Shown one piece after another: positions 36,637 through 46,069 of a stretch of 62,813 nt of DNA. This DNA comes from Alphaproteobacteria bacterium (GTDB taxonomy: Bacteria > Pseudomonadota > Alphaproteobacteria > Caulobacterales > Hyphomonadaceae). Every line of letters begins with the position of its first letter. The stretch's first letter is position 1. Made by a program: the position numbers and the translations under genes. The notes beneath the pieces were generated by a model that worked only from the letters and a program-made list of their open reading frames with translations, was not told the origin of the DNA and ran no database searches. The stretch covers positions 1-62,813 of the forward strand of contig WGLW01000015.1 of assembly GCA_016125405.1 (NCBI GenBank). Reading direction: 5' to 3'.

Positions 36637-37392
36637 ATGCGTCTCGACTGCTACAAGATTCACGAATTCGCCCCGGAGATCGTGCCCGGCACGGCCCGCC
36701 GCGCCTGGATGGACGCCTTCCAGGACCGCCATCCCTACCGCTGCTTGCCGCTCACCATGGCTAACTCATCGGGCTGGGAGATTCTCTGCCCCATCGGCCT
36801 CACCATCGAATGGAATGGCGGCCTGATGGAGGACGCCATCAAGATCACCGGCGATGAGGAATGGCCGCCGGTGCGCAATGTCGCCGACAGCCACTTCCGG
36901 CGCGGTATCGTCACCTTCCACACCGGGCATCTCTTTCGCACGCCGCCGGGCTGGGCCGTCTGGGCGATGGGCCCGCCCAACGAGCCGAAGGACGGCATCT
37001 ATCCGCTCTCCGGTCTGGTGGAGACCGACTGGCTGCCATTCCCCTTCACGATGAACTGGCAGATGACGCGGCCGGGCAAGGTGCGCTTCGAAAAGGGCGA
37101 GCCCTTCTGCTTCGTCACCCTGGTCGAGGACAAGAAGCTGGAGGACGTCCAGCCCACGCTTCGCCTGCTGGAGTCCAACGAAGCGCTCAACAAGGAGTTC
37201 AAGGTCTGGGCCGAGAGCCGGGGCGACTTTAACAAACGCCTCAAGGACATGGAATCCGAAGCCGTGCGCGACCGCTGGCAGCGCCACTACATGCGCGGCA
37301 AGAACGTCGCCACTGGCGGCGAACACGGCGAACACGTCACCAAGCGCCGCCTCAAGCCGCCGAAACCGCCGCTGCCGGGCCTGGGGGAATAG
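36637..37392 (+). CDS. DUF6065 family protein
   Basis: A 251-residue protein like DUF6065. ANSSGWEILCPIGLTIEWNG, IVTFHTGHLFRTPPGWAVW and FPFTMNWQMTRPGKVRFEKG are the conserved blocks. There is no signal peptide or membrane helix. The C-terminus is Lys/Pro-rich. The function is unknown; homologues occur near secondary-metabolite and aspartyl-beta-hydroxylase genes. It is the last conserved gene before the tRNA and the accessory region. Confidence 0.75.
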   Translation: MRLDCYKIHEFAPEIVPGTARRAWMDAFQDRHPYRCLPLTMANSSGWEILCPIGLTIEWNGGLMEDAIKITGDEEWPPVRNVADSHFRRGIVTFHTGHLFRTPPGWAVWAMGPPNEPKDGIYPLSGLVETDWLPFPFTMNWQMTRPGKVRFEKGEPFCFVTLVEDKKLEDVQPTLRLLESNEALNKEFKVWAESRGDFNKRLKDMESEAVRDRWQRHYMRGKNVATGGEHGEHVTKRRLKPPKPPLPGLGE

Positions 37393-37538
37393 CCGGCGGC
37401 GGGACCGGCTGCGAGGGCGGGAGCAGGGCCCTTGCGCCGGGGCCTTGCGTCTGGCGGCTCTTTCGGCTTAAAGACGCCCTCCCGGCGGGTTGCCGGGATT
37501 ACCCAGCCAACCGGCGCAAGCCGGCGCTTTGCCAGGAT

Positions 37539-37765
<227 letters not shown>

Positions 37766-38061
37766 GCACCTCCCGTCGTAGTGTGAAGGCGGATTTGTCT
37801 TCGCCGCTGGATATCGGCGCACCGAGATTCGCCCGACGATGCGCAGTAGCTGCGGCAGGCTAGCTCTGGCATTCGTGCTGAGTTGCAAATCGCCGACATC
37901 TTCAGTCGTTTCAAATCGTCTTTCGGCGATCACGAAGGTGCATGGCGCTGATCGATGCGCTGGCGCAGCGAAGGTCTGTGACATCCGGATTTTAAGCGTC
38001 GATACAATCGCTCTTCATGTTGAAGAGGCCTGACTTTGAACGAACAAGAAGGGCGACACAT

Positions 38062-39333
38062 ATGCCAACGCTGACGCGCCAAGCTCTATACGATCTCGTG
38101 TGGGCGGAGCCCGTCCGCACAGTCGCCGAACGGTTCGGGCTTTCCGATAACGGACTGAAGAAGATATGCGTCAAGGCGGACGTGCCGGTACCCGAGCGCG
38201 GCTATTGGGCCAAGCTGGCAGCTGACAAGAACGTCCTTAGGCGACCGCTACCGCCGCGTGGGGTCGGTATGCCTCATGACATCAGTATCGGTGTACAGCG
38301 GACGTTTCACTGGCCCCCTGACCCTGTCGCGGAACTTGCCGAGCCTGTGCCAGACGAGCCCATTTTTGACGAGCCGTTGACCGCGGTTGAGGATCGTATC
38401 CGCAGGTCCGTGAAGAAGATCGCTGCTCTGAAAAACTTTGACCGCACACATCACGAAATTCGCAAGCTCATCACCAAAGATGATCAGCGGCGGGAGAAAT
38501 GGCGCAATTCTCGCTACCCATCGTCCTGGGACGAACCTTATTTCGACAGCCCCTTTGAGCAGCGGCGTCTCAAGGTGCTCAACAGTCTCTTTCTCGGCCT
38601 CGCAGAACAGTGGGCCAAGCCGTGGGTCCGCGGCCATCAGGCGCGCGAGCTTGGAGTGGGTGTTGGCTGCCAACAGGTGAGCTTCACGCTGGACCATCCG
38701 AGCGCCAAGCCCAATCGACATGGCGAAGCCGTTATTCACGGCGGCAAGACCGACACGCTCAAATTGCAGGTGCGGTCTTCCGATGAAGGAGGGCAGACGC
38801 TCGTCTGGCGGGATGAGGACGACCGGAAGATCGAGACGCGCCTCACCGAAATTGTAGTCGCGCTGTTGCTGCACGGCGAATGGTCATATCGGGCGTCCTG
38901 CATCCATCGGTACAGGTACGCACTGGAGCGGCGGGAGGAGATGAAGGCTCTTCTCGTCCAGCAGAAGGCGGAAGCAGAGGCCGCGGAGCGCAAGCGGCGA
39001 GCCGATGAAGAGAAGCGCCAACGTGGCATCCTGCTTCATCAAGCCAGAGACTGGCGCCAGGCTGCGGATCTCCGCGCCTTTATTGCGACCGTCGAGGCGG
39101 GACAGGCGGGTGGAGATGGGCTCGAAGCGTGGGCGTCCTGGGCGAGAGGGATTGCGGACCGGTTAGACCCTCTGACGAGTTCGGATTTCGCTGCAATGCT
39201 GCCGGTTGCGTGGTTGTCAGCGCGCGCGCTTGGTAGCGTGCGTGACAACGGGCCGGAGGGAACAGAGCCCTGCGACACCCTCTGTGGGGTGACCGGCGAT
39301 GATTTGCCCGGCGATGATTTTTTGTCACGATGA
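38062..39333 (+). CDS. HTH-containing protein of unknown function (integrated element)
   Basis: A 423-residue protein. The N-terminus TRQALYDLVWAEPVRTVAER followed by FGLSDNGLKKIC is a helix-turn-helix-like module seen at the start of a widespread island-borne protein family. GYWAKLAADKNVLRRPLPP follows. The middle is helical and charged (residues 110-180). A later section is beta-rich (TDTLKLQVRSSDEGGQTLVW), with a coiled-coil RREEMKALLVQQKAEAEAAE. No catalytic motif is seen. The ATG at 38062 fits the family start. It is convergent with the Fic gene. Confidence 0.65.
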   Translation: MPTLTRQALYDLVWAEPVRTVAERFGLSDNGLKKICVKADVPVPERGYWAKLAADKNVLRRPLPPRGVGMPHDISIGVQRTFHWPPDPVAELAEPVPDEPIFDEPLTAVEDRIRRSVKKIAALKNFDRTHHEIRKLITKDDQRREKWRNSRYPSSWDEPYFDSPFEQRRLKVLNSLFLGLAEQWAKPWVRGHQARELGVGVGCQQVSFTLDHPSAKPNRHGEAVIHGGKTDTLKLQVRSSDEGGQTLVWRDEDDRKIETRLTEIVVALLLHGEWSYRASCIHRYRYALERREEMKALLVQQKAEAEAAERKRRADEEKRQRGILLHQARDWRQAADLRAFIATVEAGQAGGDGLEAWASWARGIADRLDPLTSSDFAAMLPVAWLSARALGSVRDNGPEGTEPCDTLCGVTGDDLPGDDFLSR

Positions 39334-39343
39334 GGGCGAGCGA

Positions 39344-40510
39344 TTATGCTTGAAGCGGCGCGGCGCCCTCGCTCAGAATTGAGAAGAAGGCGTCGTACTG
39401 GAAGACGCGATCGCGTTGCCGGCCGGTGATCTCGCGCAGCATGCCAAGGTCCACGAGTGTCGAAACTGCTTTTGCGCATGCAGGAAAGGAGAGGTCGGTC
39501 GCGGTCGCGACCGCTCGGGTCGTCGCCAGCGGCCGACGTTGAAAATGGTCGTGCACACGCATCACCGTGGACGCGCGCCGTCCCAACCCCTGGATGGCAT
39601 GCCTGTCCTTTTCGAAAAGATCGAGAATTCGTCTGGCGGCGTCGGTTGCCTGATCGGATACTTCGAGCACGCCCTCAAGGAAGAAATCCAGCCACGCCTC
39701 CCAGTCCCCTCGCTGCCGGACGCGTGTCAGCAGGTCGTAGTACTGGTCGCGATGCGCCTTCAGGTAGAGGCTGAGATAGAGGGTCGGCGCTTTCAGCGCG
39801 CCCTCCTTGCAAAGCATCAGCGTAATCAGCAGACGGCCCAGGCGGCCATTGCCATCAAGGAAAGGATGGATCGTCTCGAACTGCACATGAGCGAGGGCCG
39901 CGCGAACAAGGATAGGCAGAGGCCGCTCGTCATGGATGAAACGTTCAAGCGCGTTCAGCGTCTCGTCGAGATGCGTGACGGGAGGGGGAACGAAAGTCGC
40001 GTTTCCAGGCCGCGTCCCGCCGATCCAGTTCTGGGACCGTCTGAACTCGCCGGGCTGTTTGCTGGCGCCGCGTCCGCCTCTCAGAAGGATCGCGTGGATC
40101 TCGCGAAGCAAGCGAAGTGAAAGGGGGAATCCCTCCTCAAGCCGCCGAAGGCCGTGATTGATCGCCGCGACGTAGTTCGAGACCTCCTCGACGTCGTCAA
40201 TGGGCGTCACGGTTTCCTGGTCGCTTTCGAAGAGCAGGAGATCGGCGAGAGAGGATTGCGTGCCCTCAATCTGGGAAGAGAGCAGGGCTTCCTTCTGGAC
40301 ATAGAGATAGAGAAAGAGCGACGTATTCGGCAGCAGCTTGGACATGCCGTCCAGCCTGCCCAGAGCCTGATTGGCCCGGTCAAGAAGACCGAAGCGCGGA
40401 GCAAGATCGATCACCGGATCGGGCGGAAGATCTGGCGGCACAAACGCACGGACCGTCTCGCCGGCGACTGTCGCGGAAATGAAGGCTCCGGCCCGCGGCA
40501 TCCCGATCAA
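39344..40510 (-). CDS. Fic family protein (class II, N-terminal inhibitory helix)
   Basis: A 388-residue Fic/DOC enzyme, probably an AMP-transferase. The active site HPFLDGNGRLGR is at 215-226, matching HPFx[D/E]GNGRxxR. The inhibitory motif SSQIEG at 78-83 fits [S/T]xxxE[G/N], so activity should be self-restrained. The C-terminal 100 residues are a winged helix (TRAVATATDLSFPACAKAVS). Such Fic proteins can regulate their own promoter, and a perfect inverted repeat lies directly upstream. The target is unknown. Confidence 0.92.
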   Translation of the reverse strand: MIGMPRAGAFISATVAGETVRAFVPPDLPPDPVIDLAPRFGLLDRANQALGRLDGMSKLLPNTSLFLYLYVQKEALLSSQIEGTQSSLADLLLFESDQETVTPIDDVEEVSNYVAAINHGLRRLEEGFPLSLRLLREIHAILLRGGRGASKQPGEFRRSQNWIGGTRPGNATFVPPPVTHLDETLNALERFIHDERPLPILVRAALAHVQFETIHPFLDGNGRLGRLLITLMLCKEGALKAPTLYLSLYLKAHRDQYYDLLTRVRQRGDWEAWLDFFLEGVLEVSDQATDAARRILDLFEKDRHAIQGLGRRASTVMRVHDHFQRRPLATTRAVATATDLSFPACAKAVSTLVDLGMLREITGRQRDRVFQYDAFFSILSEGAAPLQA

Positions 40511-40519
40511 CGCTCCAGT

Positions 40520-40548
40520 CGTTTAATAGCGACTCACACTATTAAACG
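40520..40548. promoter_or_regulatory. inverted repeat upstream of fic
   Basis: CGTTTAATAG and CTATTAAACG are perfect 10-bp arms with a 9-bp spacer, 10 bases upstream of the Fic start codon. Its place and AT-rich arms suggest an operator, perhaps for the Fic winged helix. Confidence 0.55.
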
Positions 40549-40583
40549 GTTTCTATGTTTTGTTTAACAGGGGTCTTTGGCCG

Positions 40584-40785
40584 TTGCCAAGGTCGAGGTC
40601 GCGGGTTCGAATCCCGCCGCCCGCTCCAAAAGCCTAATAAAAACAACCGGCTAGCGCCGCAAGAAATTGCGGGGGCGAAGCCATTTTTGGTTTTGGGGTG
40701 GGATTGGGGCACTGACCGGCTTCGCTGCAATTTTTTTTCGATGTGAGCAGATGCGTTTCAATAGCGTCGTCACCCCAATCGGGCT
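40584..40785 (+). repeat. attR-like repeat: tRNA-Gly 3' end plus tail
   Basis: The second copy of the tRNA-Gly 3' part (TTGCCAAGGTCGAGGTCGCG through the CCA at 40626-40628) and the following tail, offset by exactly 3015 bp from the first copy. Upstream tRNA parts are missing, so it is not a functional tRNA gene. No further gene is seen up to 40905. Confidence 0.85.
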
Positions 40786-40905
40786 CTACGGCGAGTGTCT
40801 CGAGCTGAAGTTCATCGTGCCTACTTGCAGTCAGACTCCGTGACCCACGGACGTGATTTCGTTCTGAAGGCACCGACGAGGATTAAAGTTGGGGCCGAAA
40901 GGCTT

Positions 40906-43900
40906 CTAGGCTGCGGGCAGCGGCGTCACGTCGATTACGATTACTTTGATGCGGTGGCGGTCAGCTTCAGGCACGAGTGAAGTTAGTGCGACCTGCATCT
41001 CGTCGGCGGTTCCTGGTGCCGCAACTCCGCTTGGCGGGGCAGGAGCGCCCCGGCCCAATGCCCGTCCATGCCAAATGACCAAGTAAACCCCATAGCCTTT
41101 TGCGTCGGGGTCTCGAGTGTAGAGGCGGTCGAGCTGATCCCGGCACGCCGACCAGACTTCTGGATGAGCGTCGCGTTTAATCTCGATAACGACTTTTCCA
41201 GCTTGGTCATGAGCTGCAACGATATCGCATCGACGATCTGCAGCCATATGACCTTCTGGCTCCGCAGAAACGGCGCGTTGTCTGAGAGCCGATCGAAGCA
41301 AATCCAACAGCCGGTCTCGGCAGCTCTCCTCTACCTTTGGAGATGACACTCGGGCTGTACCCGGCGCTTCATTCCAAAAGGCTTTGTAGCTGTCCGTATT
41401 TGAAACCCGAACGACCCGGGCGATTTCTTCGAGATCATCCACCACTAAGGCGTGCAGGTCAGCCACGGTAGCCGGAGCGGACGTAAACAAGCCACGAATT
41501 GTCTCGTCCCAACTAGGCCTCACATACTCCTTCTGCCGTGTCAGCTCGCGCTGATTGCCGGCGAAGTGCATCAGCGTTTCCCGATGGGTTAAGAGCCGAT
41601 CGTCAAGGCAAAGCCGATTGAATGCGGCACCAACATCGCGACCTGCGCGCCCGGAAAGTATGTTGGCAAGGCCCTGCACAAAGTCTGTTGCATCCCAAGG
41701 ATTGGTGTCGCCGATCGATCCATCCTCAGGGTGCTCTGCTCGTGCGAACCCCGCCCCGAACTCTGCAATCAAGAATTCGCTCTGCTCGGTTGTAAGGATG
41801 CTCCAGGCTGAGCGATCCTGCATCCGCCGCCGGGAAGTTTCGGCGCTCAGCGCTCGGATGATCCAAAGGTCGTTCGGTGCGGTGGCATAGTGAATACGCA
41901 GCGCCGCCTCGTAGTGTGTGAAGTCCAACCAGAAGGCGGCGGCGAGCCAATGGGGCCTTTGCTGAGACGTTGTCTCCGTGTCTGCAAGAGCTGAGCGTGT
42001 CAGTGAACGGAGATCACCATGCTTGTGCGAATCCGAGAGTGCAGCTTTCAGCAACTTGGAAAGAGTCTGATCGGACCAGCCCCCGATCATCAGCAGCTCG
42101 ACAGCTACTTCACCGTGAATGTCGCGCGCAGCGTCCATATACAGAAAATCATCCAACCCAACCGGAGTGTGGGGCGACGGACGATCGGGCGTCCTACGGA
42201 TGCACGTCAGCAGCGTTCGCCGCATCAGGTCGGGACGGTCTCGGAACGCTGCAGCAAGCCAGCCGTCTGCATCGCGGTCGTTGAGACCTTCGCGCATCAT
42301 GTAGCCGTAACACCAGACCATAGCACTCGATGCGGCCAAGGCGTCGTCGGACAGTCCGACAAGCAGACGAGTTTCGTCCCAGCGCTCGTCCATTCCGGCG
42401 ACAGCAGCCATCCACCACGTGAAGTATTTGTCGCTCGCCCACTCATCGACAACCGCTTCGGGGGAGGGCCAGCTGGTAGCGTCCGTAAGCGCTATTAGTC
42501 CCCTTCGAACTGCGCCGGCACGATCAGCTCCGAAGGCCTCCTCGACTCGTGGAATGCCAGCGACCTTGCCGAGTGTGCCGTCACTCCGAAAGTAAAAGTA
42601 GCGAGCCAAATGACCTAGCCAGTTCACATGCGTGCCTGCCTCGATGGCGACGACGTGGGCGTCAAAGTCCGCGACGTTGCGTTCGTGCTGATCACGCTCC
42701 TTTTGGAGTTGGCGCTCTCGACGCTCTTGTTGTTCTTCACGCCAGGCTTCGATTTCCCAGTAACAGGCCCGTCGCCGAACTTCTTGCAAGGGCGATGACT
42801 TGGCCATGTCGTAGAGCTGGTCAAAATACTCCGTTCCGAATGAGGAACGCAGGGCGAAGCCGTAGAGAGCGCTTTGGCGCTCGCTCGTGAGAGTCCCCTC
42901 CACAATTAGAGCAATCGCTTCTTGCAGGAAAAACGTGGTCGTGAAGGCTTTTGCCGTGGCGTGAGTGAAATGGCTCCAGAACCCCGCAAGGCGGTCGGGA
43001 TCGGCCTCATTGAGCGCGATGCGGAATAGCTGTCGGGGCCGGTGCGCTGGCGTCCTAAGCTGATCCCGAAAGCCGTCGTCGGACTCCTCGGCAAAATAGT
43101 GGTCGCGGAAGCTGGCCATGAACTGGAGCCAGCACCAGAGCCTATCCGGAGCTACCTCGCCATCGCGGCTAAGGACGCTCTCAATCCACTCGATAAGTGC
43201 CGACCGCACTTCTCCATGTGACATGTCCCTGGCAGGGGGGCGGGTCAGGTTAGAGTCGCAGAGTTGATCCAGCGCTTCTGCCGAAATTCTGGGCGCAAGG
43301 TTTTTCAATTCCCAAAGCAAGCCAACCGTGTTGTCCGATTCGCGGTTGAGGAAGTCCCGAATGATCTCGGCAACGTCACCTGCATCAAATTCGGCGGGGA
43401 ACAGTTCTTGCGCAGCATGAACCCTAAGACGCACAGTGGCGGAGCGGCCTCGCGCAGAAGCGCGAAGAAATGCGATTGCTTGGGCACGTGTTTCTTGTCC
43501 AGCACGCAGCGCCGCAGCCAACGCCGCTTCGGCTGCTGCGTACCCTTCGTCAGGTCGCGCCATCACCGCGCAGAGTTCGGGACCAAATCCGGGCTGTGGC
43601 GGTCCGAAGCGGAGCGCATCCAAGACAGTCATCAACAGGTCGTAGGGCACGTCTGGATCTACGAGGGCCGCTCGGAACTCGCTGGCCAAGTCGATGTCGG
43701 ATAAAACCGCGAGTTTCGGGTTTGGCCAGTCTCCACGACGAAAGCCGGGGTGGGCTCGCGAAAGCCGCGCGAGTTCTGCGAACAGCACGCGCTTGTTCGA
43801 AGGCGTAAGGCACTCCGGTGTCCCATGCGTGACAACCCCATATGGATCGGCTGCGAGAAACACCTGTGCGTGATCTGGAAGAGTGGCGGGGAGCCAGCCG

Positions 43901-44910
43901 AAAAGCCCGCGCAGCTCCTCAGCCGGCGAACCCTCCGACGAAATTAGCGCGAGCACGCGTCTCAACGACAACCCTTGCCGAACCTGCGCCGCGAGCCATT
44001 CAGCGGCTAGGAACTCGGCAACTGTACGATGGGGCGGTGACACCCCTCTCTGAGGATCAGCTTCAAAGAGCATGCGCGAGACGCTCGCGAAAAGCAGGTC
44101 CTCGTCCACCGGAAGCGCGCGCAGTGGCGGAGTGTTTTCGTCTGGGGTTGCGCCGGGCAGGCTGAGCCGAGCCGTGTCTGAAACCAACAGGGTCGCCGAT
44201 AGCGCGCCAGCAACCGAGCGCAGCTCGGAAGCGACATACTGCCCATCGACGTGCAGTTGATGACGCGGGTTTACTTCCGTCAGCATGTCCCGAGCGGCGG
44301 CGTCGAACAATTCGCGGCGGTTGCTTGGCCAATCGCCGTATTGGACTTGGCGGGCGAGCATCGTCAGAGTTTGAGGGCTTTCAAGAAGGCGCTGAACACC
44401 CCGTTCTAGAGCGCGGTAAACAAACGCGTCCGCATCGGAGACGCCCAGCTCCTGGAGAAGAGTCTTGGTCTCATCCAATGACAGCGGCTCCAATCGCACG
44501 ACGGCGTATTCGCCAATGTTCTCGAACAGCGGCCCGAAGTCGGTCTCGTCGGCAACTCCAAGCCAGTTGATAGTTCTGCAGGAGATGCGGAGTTTCGGCG
44601 GCTCGGCTGACACCAGCCGTTGAATAAGTGTTTCAGTAGTCTCCTCGGGCGCTGTGCGCGGCCGTTTTTCGTCTAGCGCATCTACGTAGAGCGCGCGTCC
44701 AGCTGAATTTCGTGCACCGTAGACGGAGAACGCCTTGGCAGTCAGAAGCACGCCTTGCTCAAGTTCGTGAAGCGTCGAAAAGCATGTGCTCTTGCCCGAG
44801 CCGGGGTCGCCCAGAAGCACAAGCGCCGGGTACTGCAGAGCGTCTGCGATAAGAGCGACTTGGCCCTCTCTGCTCGCGGGGCGGATGTAGCGGATGCGGC
44901 GTGAGATCAT
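40906..44910 (-). CDS. STAND-like P-loop NTPase with C-terminal PD-(D/E)XK-type domain
   Basis: A 1334-residue protein. Walker A GDPGSGKST is at 34-42, Walker B ALYVDALDE at 73-81, and a sensor-like RISCRTINWL at 108-117. This resembles NACHT/STAND NTPases whose LDALDE replaces the usual hhhhDE. Residues from about 350 to 1150 are a helical, repeat-like array, a likely sensor. The last 110 residues hold CDIVAAHD (Asp1229), VVIEIKR (Glu1243, Lys1245) and RDQLDRLY, matching the D...ExK...Q pattern of restriction-like nucleases. It overlaps the 185-residue gene by 4 bp. Base composition is visibly lower in GC than the core genes. A phage-defence role is inferred. Confidence 0.75.
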   Translation of the reverse strand: MISRRIRYIRPASREGQVALIADALQYPALVLLGDPGSGKSTCFSTLHELEQGVLLTAKAFSVYGARNSAGRALYVDALDEKRPRTAPEETTETLIQRLVSAEPPKLRISCRTINWLGVADETDFGPLFENIGEYAVVRLEPLSLDETKTLLQELGVSDADAFVYRALERGVQRLLESPQTLTMLARQVQYGDWPSNRRELFDAAARDMLTEVNPRHQLHVDGQYVASELRSVAGALSATLLVSDTARLSLPGATPDENTPPLRALPVDEDLLFASVSRMLFEADPQRGVSPPHRTVAEFLAAEWLAAQVRQGLSLRRVLALISSEGSPAEELRGLFGWLPATLPDHAQVFLAADPYGVVTHGTPECLTPSNKRVLFAELARLSRAHPGFRRGDWPNPKLAVLSDIDLASEFRAALVDPDVPYDLLMTVLDALRFGPPQPGFGPELCAVMARPDEGYAAAEAALAAALRAGQETRAQAIAFLRASARGRSATVRLRVHAAQELFPAEFDAGDVAEIIRDFLNRESDNTVGLLWELKNLAPRISAEALDQLCDSNLTRPPARDMSHGEVRSALIEWIESVLSRDGEVAPDRLWCWLQFMASFRDHYFAEESDDGFRDQLRTPAHRPRQLFRIALNEADPDRLAGFWSHFTHATAKAFTTTFFLQEAIALIVEGTLTSERQSALYGFALRSSFGTEYFDQLYDMAKSSPLQEVRRRACYWEIEAWREEQQERRERQLQKERDQHERNVADFDAHVVAIEAGTHVNWLGHLARYFYFRSDGTLGKVAGIPRVEEAFGADRAGAVRRGLIALTDATSWPSPEAVVDEWASDKYFTWWMAAVAGMDERWDETRLLVGLSDDALAASSAMVWCYGYMMREGLNDRDADGWLAAAFRDRPDLMRRTLLTCIRRTPDRPSPHTPVGLDDFLYMDAARDIHGEVAVELLMIGGWSDQTLSKLLKAALSDSHKHGDLRSLTRSALADTETTSQQRPHWLAAAFWLDFTHYEAALRIHYATAPNDLWIIRALSAETSRRRMQDRSAWSILTTEQSEFLIAEFGAGFARAEHPEDGSIGDTNPWDATDFVQGLANILSGRAGRDVGAAFNRLCLDDRLLTHRETLMHFAGNQRELTRQKEYVRPSWDETIRGLFTSAPATVADLHALVVDDLEEIARVVRVSNTDSYKAFWNEAPGTARVSSPKVEESCRDRLLDLLRSALRQRAVSAEPEGHMAADRRCDIVAAHDQAGKVVIEIKRDAHPEVWSACRDQLDRLYTRDPDAKGYGVYLVIWHGRALGRGAPAPPSGVAAPGTADEMQVALTSLVPEADRHRIKVIVIDVTPLPAA

Positions 44911-45464
44911 GACGACGCTGCCGAAGGCGCAAAGGGGGCGGATGGCAACGCCGTATCCGGCAGCATGTCTTTCGCGCCGATATCCATCGCGGCTTCGATC
45001 AGGGCGGTGTAGCTGGCCTCGGTCAGTCCCGGTGTGCCCAACTCATAGTGGTGCCGGATCACGAAATGCGGGTTGTAGATGATCACGTGATTGAAGGGGC
45101 CGGATTTCCCGGCTTTGAAGTCGATGAACTTCAGCTCCTGAAGCTTTTTCATACGCGCGGCCCAAGTATGCTCTCCGCGCTGCCCGCCAAATCCCGCCGC
45201 GTGGGCGAGGTCGAGAGGCTTGTTGATCACGACGAATGAGTTGTCCCACGTCGAACACCACAACGACAGGAAGGTCGATGAAACCGGAGCGCCCTTTGTC
45301 ATGTCATCCATGATGTTCATGACGAGCGGCATCGTTTTTGGGATGGTGGCAAAGCCCTTGTTGATCTTGCGATCCCAAAGCCAAGGCGCTGCACCCTCAA
45401 ACAGATGGTCGCGCAGCATGAGCTGCTTCTTTGCAATCGCGGTCAGTTCTTTGACGGAAGCCAT
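44907..45464 (-). CDS. unknown protein coupled to the NTPase-nuclease gene
   Basis: A 185-residue soluble protein with no recognisable motif. It is helical with KKLQELKFIDFKAGKSGPFN, which could be the wing of a winged helix, then NHVIIYNPHFVIRHHYE. GGAG lies 10 bases before the ATG at 45464; an in-frame TTG 12 bases upstream is less likely. The stop overlaps the start of the 1334-residue NTPase, so the two are made together. It may regulate or gate the NTPase, or be a replication-initiator-like DNA-binding protein. Confidence 0.7.
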   Translation of the reverse strand: MASVKELTAIAKKQLMLRDHLFEGAAPWLWDRKINKGFATIPKTMPLVMNIMDDMTKGAPVSSTFLSLWCSTWDNSFVVINKPLDLAHAAGFGGQRGEHTWAARMKKLQELKFIDFKAGKSGPFNHVIIYNPHFVIRHHYELGTPGLTEASYTALIEAAMDIGAKDMLPDTALPSAPFAPSAASS

Positions 45465-45613
45465 TTTCGTCTCCAAAGGGCGGGGCCGGGTTTGGACCCC
45501 GGCCCCTATTCAGAAAGACCGTCGAGATGCTGGCACCGGTTTGGAGGCGGGCCATGTCGTTGGCCTGTCGACTGTATCGCGCGTAAAATCTAGATAAATC
45601 AAGGAGTTAAGTA

Positions 45614-45636
45614 CTTACTCGACGCGAATGAGTAAG
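45614..45636. promoter_or_regulatory. inverted repeat upstream of the NTPase operon
   Basis: CTTACTC and GAGTAAG, perfect 7-bp arms with a 9-bp spacer, about 150 bp upstream of the 185-residue gene. It is a candidate operator. The surrounding 45465-46069 has no supported gene. Confidence 0.4.
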
Positions 45637-45929
45637 CATAACCGACACACCCGACCTGCGTAGATTGCAACAAAAAAGTGTAACTCAAAAGTTCACCTGC
45701 AATAAATACTGCAAGTGGTCATGGATTTTCGTCATGAATTCAATGCTTTGCGCGGCCGCCAGCAGTGCTCACGCGTACTATCTGTGCTGACAGGTGCTGA
45801 TCGTGCTCCACGTGCTGTCAGAGGATGGTGCGGAAGGAGAGCGGCCGCGTGGAGCGTGGACCGGAATATTCTCGGACGGAATATCGCCGAAGGCTACATA
45901 GAAGGTGTCTCTTCTAACAGGACAAGAAA

Positions 45930-45979
45930 CGCCCCTAACGAAGGCGGGAATGCCGGTTCGACTCCGGCGACGCACGCCA
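45930..45979 (+). repeat. tRNA 3'-half remnant (possible att site)
   Basis: An anticodon-like arm (CGCCC-CTAACGA-AGGCG, one mismatch), a 5-base variable loop, a perfect T arm (GCCGG-TTCGACT-CCGGC), a 7-base acceptor strand GACGCAC, G and CCA. The matching 5' half (GTGCGTC and a D arm) is absent. This is what is left when an integrase duplicates the 3' half of a tRNA. It is different from tRNA-Gly. Confidence 0.45.
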
Positions 45980-46069
45980 GCTCTGCCGCCCATAGTTACG
46001 GTGAGTGGTGAGCAGCAATTAATGACTGGCGATGACGACTTGAAATCCGCTCGCCAGCGGCTCGCCTAG

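Noticed and set aside
40555-40630. Second tRNA-Gly gene
   Set aside because: Only the anticodon loop onward is present; acceptor 5' strand and D arm are missing, so it is an att-type remnant.
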